From NCBI GenBank assembly GCA_007130345.1, contig SLSP01000154.1, forward strand, positions 1-8,962: a DNA stretch of 8,962 nt. The letters run 5' to 3'. Numbering within the stretch: position 1 is the first letter of the stretch; the number at the start of each line of letters is the position of its first letter. This document shows positions 1 through 5,740 of the stretch, piece after piece. Made by a program: the position numbers and the translations under genes. The DNA is from Thermoflexales bacterium. GTDB taxonomy: Bacteria > Chloroflexota > Anaerolineae > B4-G1 > SLSP01. A model generated the notes under the pieces. The model made no database searches, was not told the DNA's origin, and saw only the letters and a program-made list of their open reading frames with translations.

Positions 1-1
1 C

Positions 2-31
2 GTCCCCGAGATGGGGACTCCGGGCTTTTTT
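2..31 (+). terminator. Probable rho-independent terminator of an upstream gene, cut by the window edge
   Basis: GTCCCC (2-7) pairs with GGGGAC (13-18) around a 5-base loop, and a run of six T lies at 26-31. The intervening ACTCCGGGC (17-25) has no full partner inside the window. Either the left arm continues upstream of base 1, or CCCGAG (5-10) pairs with CTCCGGG (18-24) with one bulged base. Hairpin plus T-run fits an intrinsic terminator for a gene ending before the window. The strand is inferred from the T-run. Confidence 0.55.
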
Positions 32-86
32 GCTCACAAAACTGAAGTGTTACCAAGAGGCAAATCAAGTCAAAATAGATTCCGTG

Positions 87-118
87 ACGTTTGACGTTTG
101 ACGTTTCACGCTTCACGC
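87..118. repeat. Tandem heptamer repeat, about 4.5 copies of ACGTTTG-like units
   Basis: Successive 7-base units are ACGTTTG (87-93), ACGTTTG (94-100), ACGTTTC (101-107), ACGCTTC (108-114) and a partial ACGC (115-118). The repeat lies between the upstream terminator and the malic enzyme promoter and is not coding. Short heptamer arrays of this kind occur dispersed in some bacterial genomes. No function is evident. Confidence 0.8.
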
Positions 119-143
119 CGTCTTAATGCGCTCTGCCCGACTG

Positions 144-152
144 TGGTATACT
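144..152 (+). promoter_or_regulatory. Extended -10 promoter for the malic enzyme gene
   Basis: TGG followed by TATACT (147-152) matches the extended -10 pattern TGnTATAAT with five of six hexamer bases. No good -35 box lies 16-18 bases upstream; TTAATG at 123-128 matches only three of six, which is usual for extended -10 promoters. Transcription would start near 159, about 25 bases before the ATG at 184. Confidence 0.5.
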
Positions 153-183
153 GAAGCCATTCCCGGCAACCAGTGAGGTGACG

Positions 184-1458
184 ATGACCAAACCATCCCC
201 CCAAGATGACGCAGTGACTCAACACGCGCGGTATCGCGGCAAGGTGCAGCTTGCGCCCAAGGTCCCGGTGCGCGGATTGGACGATTTCGCGGTGTGGTAC
301 ACGCCGGGCGTGGCAGAAGCGTGCCGCGCCATCGCCGCACAGCCGGAGCAGGTCTGGGCGCTGACCAATCGCGGCAACACCATCGCCGTGATCTCCGACG
401 GGACGCGGGTGCTCGGCCTGGGCGACATCGGGCCGGAGGCCGGGTTGCCGGTGATGGAGGGCAAGGCGCTGATCTTCAAGCACCTGGGCGGCGTGGACGC
501 GGTGCCGTTGGTGGTGCGCGCCGCCGATCCGGACACGCTCATCGCTACGGTCAAGGCGCTGGAACCGTCCTTCGGCGGCATCAACCTGGAGGACATCGCG
601 CAGCCGCAATGCTTCGACGTGCTGGCGCGGCTCCAGGCCGCGTTGCGCATCCCGGTGTGGCACGATGACCAGCAGGGGACGGCTACGGTGGTACTGGCCG
701 CTGTCCTCAACGCCCTCGAGCTGGTGGGTAAGCGGTTGGACGCGGTCGCCATCGCTATGGTGGGGATGGGCGCGGCGAACGTGGCGAACTACCGGCTGCT
801 CAAAGCGGCGGGAGCGCGCCCGTCCGCCGTCATCGCCTGCGACGAGCGCGGCACGCTCCACCGGGGCCGCGCCGATTTGCGCGGCACGCCACAATGGGCC
901 ATCGCCCAGGAGACCAACGCGGCGCAGGCGCAAGGCGGCATCGCGGAGGCCGTCGCAGGCGCGGACGTGCTGATCGCCTTCAGCCGCCCCGGCCCGGACG
1001 TGATCGCGCCGGCGGACGTGGCGCGGATGGCCGCCGACGCCATCGTCATCGCGGGGGCCAATCCCGTGCCAGAAATTTTGCCCGAAGCGGCCCACGCGGC
1101 CGGCGCGCGCATCGTGGGCACCGGGCGCAGCGATTTCCCCAACCAGGTGAACAACGCGCTGGCCTTCCCCGGCATCTTCCGGGGCGTGCTGGATGTGCAG
1201 GCGCGGGCCATCACCGAGGGGATGGCGCTTGCAGCGGCGCGGGAGTTGGCCGCGTGTACGCACATTCGAGGCTTGCGCGACGATCACATCTTGCCCACGC
1301 TGGATGAGCCGGAGGTGGCGACGCGGGTGGCGGTCGCAACGGGGATGGCGGCGCAGGAGGAGGGGCTGGCACAGCGTCCCGGTGACGCTGCCGCGCTGCG
1401 CGCCCGCGCCGAGGCGGCCATCGAGCGGGCGCGCGGGCTGGCCGTAAGCGTGGATTAA
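184..1458 (+). CDS. Short-form malic enzyme (oxaloacetate-decarboxylating malate dehydrogenase)
   Basis: A 424-residue enzyme that converts malate to pyruvate, CO2 and NAD(P)H in the cytoplasm. The N-terminal malic domain carries WYTPGVA with the likely catalytic Tyr39 and MEGKALIFK with the likely catalytic Lys94. Metal-binding acids appear as NLEDI (Glu136, Asp137) and HDDQQGTA (Asp162). The Rossmann NAD(P) domain follows, with GMGAAN at 194-199; the last Gly of the usual GxGxxG is Asn, a variant I believe occurs in a subset of bacterial short malic enzymes. Further family blocks are ANPVPEI, GRSDFPNQVNN and ILPTLDEPEV. Length fits stand-alone short forms; the C-terminal phosphotransacetylase-like domain of E. 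coli MaeB is absent. ATG184 is preferred because GAGGTGA (175-181) precedes it; GTG178, two codons upstream, lies inside that site. NAD versus NADP preference cannot be read from sequence. The gene converges on the minus-strand binding protein gene and overlaps its stop codon. Confidence 0.95.
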   Translation: MTKPSPQDDAVTQHARYRGKVQLAPKVPVRGLDDFAVWYTPGVAEACRAIAAQPEQVWALTNRGNTIAVISDGTRVLGLGDIGPEAGLPVMEGKALIFKHLGGVDAVPLVVRAADPDTLIATVKALEPSFGGINLEDIAQPQCFDVLARLQAALRIPVWHDDQQGTATVVLAAVLNALELVGKRLDAVAIAMVGMGAANVANYRLLKAAGARPSAVIACDERGTLHRGRADLRGTPQWAIAQETNAAQAQGGIAEAVAGADVLIAFSRPGPDVIAPADVARMAADAIVIAGANPVPEILPEAAHAAGARIVGTGRSDFPNQVNNALAFPGIFRGVLDVQARAITEGMALAAARELAACTHIRGLRDDHILPTLDEPEVATRVAVATGMAAQEEGLAQRPGDAAALRARAEAAIERARGLAVSVD

Positions 1459-2603
1459 GGCAACCGCCGATCCACAAACACGATCTGCCCGCCCTCCACG
1501 CGGACGATGGGCACGGGCTTGACCGGGTTATGCAGCGCGTCGAAGTACAGCGGGCCGGTGACGGCCTCGCCAAAGGTGGTGTCTTCGAGGGTCGGCACCA
1601 CGTACAGCGGCGCGATGACGCCCGCCCGCGAGATAGCGTTCAGCAAAACGTTGGTGGCGTCATACCCCATCGTGGCTAAGTCGTCCGGCGGGACGATGTA
1701 GCGCGCCTCATACCGCTGAATCCACGCCTGCACCGCCGCGCGCGGTTCCTGGGGCGCGTAGTGCGTGGTGAAGTAGCTCCCCGCCGTGACCTGCATATCC
1801 AACGCGGGCGAGTCCCATCCGTCGCTGCCGATGATGGGCTGCAACAGCCCAAAAGCGCGGGCTTGCCCCACCAGGCGATTCGCCACGTCATAGTAACCGG
1901 GCATATAGATAACGTCCGGTTCGGCCTCGCGCGCGTCCTGGAGCACATTGTAGAACTCGGCGTCCTCCGGATTATACGCCTGCTGCGCGACGATCTCGCC
2001 CTGGCCCGCCGAAAAAGTCTCGACGAAAGCGTCCACGAGCGCTTGCGCATACGTGTTGCGCCGGGGATAGAGGATCGCCGCGCGCTGCGCGCCCAGGGAC
2101 TCCAGAGCAAACGTCGCGGCCACGCTCCCCTGGTCGCGGTCTACGAAGGGCACGCGAAAGACGTAGGGGCGCACCGTGCCGTCTGGCCGCGTGGTCAAGT
2201 CGAGGTGTACCGAGGCCGGGGTGATCTGCAACACGCCCAACTCGCTGGCGACCTGGGCCACGCCCTCAGAGGCCCGCGCGCAGATCGCGCCCACGATAAA
2301 CTGCGCGCCGTATTCGCTGATGGCCTCTTGCGCGGCAGCCCGCCCGCCTTCGTACTCGCAGCGAGTGTCCACCGTGACGATTTGCACCGGGCGTCCGAGC
2401 ACGCCCCCGCGCTGATTCCACTCCTCGGCGGCGAGCACCACGCCGTTATACGTGGATTGTCCGAGCAGACTGAATTCCCCGCTAAAGGGAGCGGCCAGCG
2501 CGAGGATCAACACATCCCCAGGCGGGCTGCTCGCCGTCCGACACGCGGGCAAGAGCGTCAACGCCAGCACCATCATCCACTGTACCACGCGGTATCGTCG
2601 CAT
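1455..2603 (-). CDS. Second Liv-type ABC transporter substrate-binding lipoprotein, with altered ligand pocket
   Basis: A 382-residue periplasmic-binding-protein-like I (Leu/Ile/Val-binding) lipoprotein. The signal peptide MRRYRVVQWMMVLALTLL ends in the lipobox LPAC with Cys21 as lipid anchor. It is a clear paralogue of the protein at 7108-8247; both share EEWN.RGG, GVLQI, QGSVAA.FAL..LGAQ, DGWDSP and a C-terminal HNPVK...GG.IVFVD. Cys82 and Cys108 match the disulfide pair of E. coli LivJ. By hand alignment, the residues at LivJ Ser79 and Thr102, which hold the amino acid backbone, are Ala109 and Val132 here, so the ligand may differ or binding may be weak. Asp261 lies where LivJ has Glu226. 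The frame is open upstream to 2723, but ATG2603 gives a proper signal peptide, placing the lipid Cys at residue 21 as in the paralogue; the AAGGGG site is tight, one base away. It lies 337 bases after livF and may be read through or have its own promoter. Confidence 0.9.
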   Translation of the reverse strand: MRRYRVVQWMMVLALTLLPACRTASSPPGDVLILALAAPFSGEFSLLGQSTYNGVVLAAEEWNQRGGVLGRPVQIVTVDTRCEYEGGRAAAQEAISEYGAQFIVGAICARASEGVAQVASELGVLQITPASVHLDLTTRPDGTVRPYVFRVPFVDRDQGSVAATFALESLGAQRAAILYPRRNTYAQALVDAFVETFSAGQGEIVAQQAYNPEDAEFYNVLQDAREAEPDVIYMPGYYDVANRLVGQARAFGLLQPIIGSDGWDSPALDMQVTAGSYFTTHYAPQEPRAAVQAWIQRYEARYIVPPDDLATMGYDATNVLLNAISRAGVIAPLYVVPTLEDTTFGEAVTGPLYFDALHNPVKPVPIVRVEGGQIVFVDRRLP

Positions 2604-2697
2604 ACCCCTTGAAGCCAATTCAAGACTCCATTGAAAAAACGCAGTAGCGCAAAACTGACCCTGTGACAAGAAGAAGCCCCCGGTTGATTTCAAGCAA

Positions 2698-2768
2698 GGA
2701 CACGGATTTACACGGAAAAACACGGATTTTTTTGGTTTTATCCGTAAAATCTGTGTTCATCCGTGTCC
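2698..2768. repeat. Imperfect long inverted repeat made of 10-bp ACACGGATTT-like units
   Basis: Left arm: three head-to-tail units with exact 10-base period, ACACGGATTT (2700-2709), ACACGGAAAA (2710-2719) and ACACGGATTT (2720-2729). Right arm: the inverse, with ATCCGT (2740-2745), ATCTGTGTTC (2749-2758) and ATCCGTGTCC (2759-2768). The outer ten bases GGACACGGAT (2698-2707) pair perfectly with ATCCGTGTCC; the inner parts pair with mismatches. From memory, similar ATCCGTGT-rich repeats are dispersed in several environmental bacterial genomes. It probably forms a hairpin in RNA. Confidence 0.75.
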
Positions 2769-2804
2769 CAAACAGGGTGACTTTTGAGGTATTGCGAAAG
2801 AACC

Positions 2805-2904
2805 CTAAAAAATCCGATTTTTTAGAAACTTGATACGAGATGTAGATTTTTCGCGTGCGAATTTCATATATGTAGTAGGTCGCGTGTGAAAAAATCGGAT
2901 TTTT
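2805..2904. repeat. Pair of AT-rich palindromes in inverted orientation
   Basis: CTAAAAAATC (2805-2814) and GATTTTTTAG (2816-2825) form a perfect palindrome around one C. AAAAAATCGGATTTTT at 2889-2904 is the exact reverse complement of AAAAATCCGATTTTTT at 2808-2823, giving 16-base inverted repeats about 65 bases apart. CGCGTG recurs directly at 2852-2857 and 2881-2886. It could be a small mobile-element remnant or a regulatory region; no coding capacity and no target duplication were seen. Confidence 0.6.
2863..2890 (-). promoter_or_regulatory. Possible promoter for the second binding-protein gene
   Basis: Reading the minus strand, TTCACA (2890-2885) is five of six to the -35 consensus, followed after 16 bases by TATGAA (2868-2863), four of six to the -10 consensus. 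It sits in the AT-rich gap, and transcription would start near 2856, leaving a leader of about 250 bases containing the 10-bp-periodic repeat. Weak evidence; AT-rich DNA gives such matches by chance. Confidence 0.25.
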
Positions 2905-2940
2905 GGACTTTTTTCAGGAGAGCCAATGCAACCCACTGCG

Positions 2941-3654
2941 TTAATGTCCGCCCAGATACGCCTCGCGCACGCGGGGATTTTCGGCCAACTCCTGAGCCGG
3001 CCCGGACAACCCGATGGTGCCAGTTTCCAGCACGTAAGCGCGCTGCGCCACAGAAAGGGCCATGTGCGCGTTCTGCTCCACCAGGAGAATGGTCACACCC
3101 TGCTTGCTGATAGTCTCGATGATGTCGAATATCTCTTCGACCAGGATGGGCGCCAGGCCCATCGAGGGTTCGTCCATCAGCAGCAACTTGGGGTCGGACA
3201 TCAGCGCGCGGCCCACAGCCAACATCTGCTGCTCGCCGCCCGAAAGCGTGCCGCCGGTCTGTTCCAGGCGTTCCTTCAACCGGGGGAACAGATCGAAGAC
3301 GTGCTCCATACTCTCGCGGATAGCGCGCCGGTCGGTGCGGGTATACGCGCCCATTTCCAGATTCTCGCGCACGGTCAGCGGGGCGAAGATGCGCCGCCCC
3401 TCCGGGACGTGGATCAGGCCCATCTTCACGATGTCGCTCGGCTCTTTACCGGTGATGTCCACGCCTTTGTAAGTGATACTGCCGCTATCCACTATCTGCA
3501 AGGCTGAGATCGCGCGCAGCGTGGTCGATTTGCCGGCGCCGTTGGCCCCGATCAGCGTGACCACTTCGCCCTCTTCGACGTGAAACGAAATCCCATGCAG
3601 CGCCTGAATCGCGCCGTAAGAGACACATAGGTCTTTGACTTCTAACAGAGCCAT
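2941..3654 (-). CDS. livF: Branched-chain amino acid ABC transporter ATP-binding protein LivF
   Basis: A 237-residue cytoplasmic ATPase that pairs with LivG to power import through LivH/LivM. Walker A is GANGAGKS (36-43), the region near the Q-loop reads HVPEGRRIF (82-90), the ABC signature is LSGGEQQ (137-143), and Walker B is LLLMDEP (157-163). At the switch position it has LLVEQNAH (190-197): Gln in place of the usual His, which is normal for LivF proteins. Length matches the E. coli protein (237). Start: ATG3654 follows a purine-rich GGGAGGGGAG site; nine bases separate it from the livG stop, so the two are translationally close. No terminator is evident after its stop. Confidence 0.96.
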   Translation of the reverse strand: MALLEVKDLCVSYGAIQALHGISFHVEEGEVVTLIGANGAGKSTTLRAISALQIVDSGSITYKGVDITGKEPSDIVKMGLIHVPEGRRIFAPLTVRENLEMGAYTRTDRRAIRESMEHVFDLFPRLKERLEQTGGTLSGGEQQMLAVGRALMSDPKLLLMDEPSMGLAPILVEEIFDIIETISKQGVTILLVEQNAHMALSVAQRAYVLETGTIGLSGPAQELAENPRVREAYLGGH

Positions 3655-3663
3655 CTCCCCTCC

Positions 3664-4485
3664 CTAACGCACCACGACGGCCTCGCGGCCCAAATACGCC
3701 TCAACCACCTTGGGATTGCTCCGCACTTCGTCAGGCAACCCGCGCGCGATGACCTCGCCGAAGTCCATCACGGTGAGCCATTCGCAGATGCTCATCACCA
3801 ACCGCATCCGGTGCTCCACCAGCAACACCGTCAAGTCGAAGCGCTCGCGGATAAAGTGAATTAAATCCATCAACTGATCGATTTCCTGCGGATTCATTCC
3901 GGCGGCTGGCTCATCCAGAATGAGGATGCGCGGCCAGGCCGCCAACGCCCGCGCGATTTCCAGACGTCGCTGGAGGCCGTAAGGCAGACTCCCCGCGATG
4001 TCGTTCTGGCGCGTGTCCAACCTGAAGATCTCCAGGAATTCCTGGGCGCGTTCCGTCATCTCGGCTTCCTTTTCGCGGAAGCGGCGCGTGCGCAACACGG
4101 CGTCCAGCATATTGTAGCCCGCGTGCGGGTGATAGGCAATGCGCACGTTATCCAGCACCGAGAGGTTGGAGAAGAGGCGGATGTTCTGGAAGGTGCGGGC
4201 GATGCCCATCTGGATGATCTCGTAGGAGGGCAGCCCCACCAGTTCGACATCTTCATACCGGATACTGCCCTCGGATGCCCGATACACGCCCGTGATCAGG
4301 TTGAAGACTGTAGTTTTGCCCGCGCCGTTTGGCCCAATCAGGCCCACCAACTCACCCTGGCGCAGCGTGAGATCGAAGTTGTGGACGGCGCGCAGGTTGC
4401 CGAAGAAGTGCGTCACATCCTCCAACTGCAAAACTACCGGGCGCGATTTGACATTTACAGATAAATTGTTGGGACGGCCTTTCAT
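3664..4485 (-). CDS. livG: Branched-chain amino acid ABC transporter ATP-binding protein LivG
   Basis: A 273-residue ATPase, partner of LivF. Walker A is GPNGAGKT (51-58), the Q-loop is TFQNIRLF with Gln100, the signature region is SLPYGLQRRLEIARAL (166-181, a LivG-type variant of LSGGQ), Walker B is ILILDEP (187-193), and the switch His is His225 in VEHRM. The segment around 110-160 matches the LivG-specific helical insertion. About 17 residues precede the first conserved block, slightly longer at the N terminus than the usual ~255-residue LivG. The start overlaps the livM stop as ATGA (4482-4485), so translation is probably coupled, and it has a near-perfect AGGAGGT site six bases upstream. 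Confidence 0.96.
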   Translation of the reverse strand: MKGRPNNLSVNVKSRPVVLQLEDVTHFFGNLRAVHNFDLTLRQGELVGLIGPNGAGKTTVFNLITGVYRASEGSIRYEDVELVGLPSYEIIQMGIARTFQNIRLFSNLSVLDNVRIAYHPHAGYNMLDAVLRTRRFREKEAEMTERAQEFLEIFRLDTRQNDIAGSLPYGLQRRLEIARALAAWPRILILDEPAAGMNPQEIDQLMDLIHFIRERFDLTVLLVEHRMRLVMSICEWLTVMDFGEVIARGLPDEVRSNPKVVEAYLGREAVVVR

Positions 4486-5729
4486 ACGGGCACCTCCTCT
4501 GGCTTTTGCGCGATGGCCTGACGTTTAGCCACATGCGCCGCGCGCAAAAAGGGTAGCTCGTAGGTTCCGAACAGGCCCTCTGGACGCAGCAACATCATCA
4601 TCAACAAGATTAGGGGGTAGATGACGAAGCGCCAGGTCTCATAGCCCGACGGCAAGAACAAGCGGAGCACGCCTTCGAGCAGGACAATCCACAAGAAGCC
4701 GGTGAAGACCGTGCCGGTAATGCTGCCCAATCCGCCAAACACCACGATGATCAGGGGATTGAAGGACTGGATGAAGTGGAAGGATTGCGGGTGCAGGAAG
4801 GTGATGTCATGAGCGCGCAGCCCGCCGGCGACCCCGGCGAAGACGCTGCCGAGAACGAAGGCGAGGATTTTGGCGTTGGCGACATCGATGCCGACCAGTT
4901 CGGCGGCGCGCTCGTCCTCGCGCACCGAGACGATAGCGCGTCCCACGCTGGAATGTAGCAGATTGCGCATAATCACGATCACGACAAAGAGGGTGCCGAA
5001 AACCCAGGCCCAGGTCGTCCATCTGGGGATGCCAAGCATCCCGCGCGCGCCCTTCATCGCCGGGAAGGGCAAAATCGTATCGGTATTATCCAACAACACT
5101 TTGACGATGATGGTAAAGCCTAACGTGGCGATGCCGAAGTAGTCCGAACCGAGTTCCAGCACCGGCAGGCCGAACAGGAAGCTGGTGATGCCCGCGAGCA
5201 TGCCGCCGCTGATCAGCGCGAGGAAGAAGACGAGGGGCTGCGCTACCGCCTCCGGTAACGCCGCGAAGAAGCCCCACATCATCGGGCCGAGGAGCGGAAC
5301 CAACACCACCACCGAGGCCCAAAATCCCAAAATTGTGATGATGAGGTAGAAGGTGAAGCGTGCCTTCACTGTAACCCCGTAGAATCGCCGCAGTCCCCAG
5401 GCCAGCGCGGCGTAGAGTCCAATGACCAGCAGCGAACCGAATAGCGCGACTACCATCGCCGCCGGGTCGCCGCGCACCCAGTGATACGTCACATACGCCG
5501 AGCCATACGCGCCGATGCCATAAAAGCCATACTGTCCGAGGGAGAATTGGCCGTTGAAGCCGTAGATTAAGTTCAGGCCGAGGGTGACGATAGTGATGGC
5601 CCCGCCCCAGAAGATGATGCCTTTCCAGTAGTCGTTCAAAGTCCCGGTGCTGATTAACCCTTGGATGACCAGGAAGATCAGTAAGCTACCGGCGACAAAG
5701 TATACACTTGGTTTCTTGAATTTCGCCAT
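4482..5729 (-). CDS. livM: Branched-chain amino acid ABC transporter permease LivM, with an internal membrane insertion
   Basis: A 415-residue polytopic inner-membrane permease forming the channel with LivH. Family landmarks are GLNLIYGFNGQFSLGQYGFYGIGAY (51-75), GSDYFGIATLGF (194-205) and the ATPase-coupling loop SSVGRAIVSVREDERAAELVGI (260-281), followed by FGGLGS (331-336) and the C-terminal LRPEGLFG (381-388). Between the first two landmarks there are about 120 residues where I expect about 50. The extra part holds two hydrophobic stretches (about 91-113 and 127-149) joined by a basic loop RRFYGVTVKARF. It lacks the long N-terminal extension of E. coli LivM, so total length looks normal despite the insertion. 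ATG5729 follows AGGAG, which overlaps the livH stop (TAG, 5743-5741); 11 bases separate the genes. Confidence 0.94.
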   Translation of the reverse strand: MAKFKKPSVYFVAGSLLIFLVIQGLISTGTLNDYWKGIIFWGGAITIVTLGLNLIYGFNGQFSLGQYGFYGIGAYGSAYVTYHWVRGDPAAMVVALFGSLLVIGLYAALAWGLRRFYGVTVKARFTFYLIITILGFWASVVVLVPLLGPMMWGFFAALPEAVAQPLVFFLALISGGMLAGITSFLFGLPVLELGSDYFGIATLGFTIIVKVLLDNTDTILPFPAMKGARGMLGIPRWTTWAWVFGTLFVVIVIMRNLLHSSVGRAIVSVREDERAAELVGIDVANAKILAFVLGSVFAGVAGGLRAHDITFLHPQSFHFIQSFNPLIIVVFGGLGSITGTVFTGFLWIVLLEGVLRLFLPSGYETWRFVIYPLILLMMMLLRPEGLFGTYELPFLRAAHVAKRQAIAQKPEEVPV

Positions 5730-5740
5730 GATTTCCGCTC

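Larger units (their letters stand above)
2604..2940. other. Non-coding gap between livF and the second binding-protein gene, rich in repeats
   Basis: These 337 bases hold no believable gene. They contain a 10-bp-periodic imperfect inverted repeat (2698-2768), an AT-rich palindrome pair (2805-2904) and a weak promoter candidate. AT content from about 2800 to 2920 is clearly higher than in the flanking genes. I see no intrinsic terminator after livF: the only hairpins there are AT-rich with near-zero loops, so the operon may continue into the binding-protein gene. Confidence 0.7.

Noticed and set aside
190..197. Unusual Gln in place of the switch His in LivF (protein residues 190-197, LLVEQNAH)
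   Set aside because: This is the normal state in the LivF family and not a defect.
106..1287. Long open frame on the minus strand across the malic enzyme gene
   Set aside because: It mirrors a gene with clear family motifs, its translation is rich in Arg, His and Gly with no recognisable domain, and it is explained by GC-rich codon use on the opposite strand.
1761..2612. Open frame on the + strand across the second binding-protein gene
   Set aside because: Same reasoning: it is antisense to a well-supported gene and shows no domain.
2604..2723. N-terminal extension of the second binding protein to an ATG at 2723
   Set aside because: The 40 extra residues are translated from repeat DNA and would bury the signal peptide and lipobox; ATG2603 places the lipid Cys at residue 21 exactly as in the paralogue.
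2698..2768. CRISPR-like array because of regularly spaced short repeats
   Set aside because: The units are 10 bases, directly abutting, with no spacers and no cas genes.
2658..2778. ACCCTGT (2658-2664) and ACAGGGT (2772-2778) as terminal inverted repeats of an insertion
   Set aside because: Only seven bases match and no target-site duplication or coding content is visible; chance is enough to explain it.
2889..2904. Intrinsic terminator after livF
   Set aside because: The palindrome is almost all A/T with a near-zero loop, so it would make a weak hairpin; it is better described as an AT-rich repeat.
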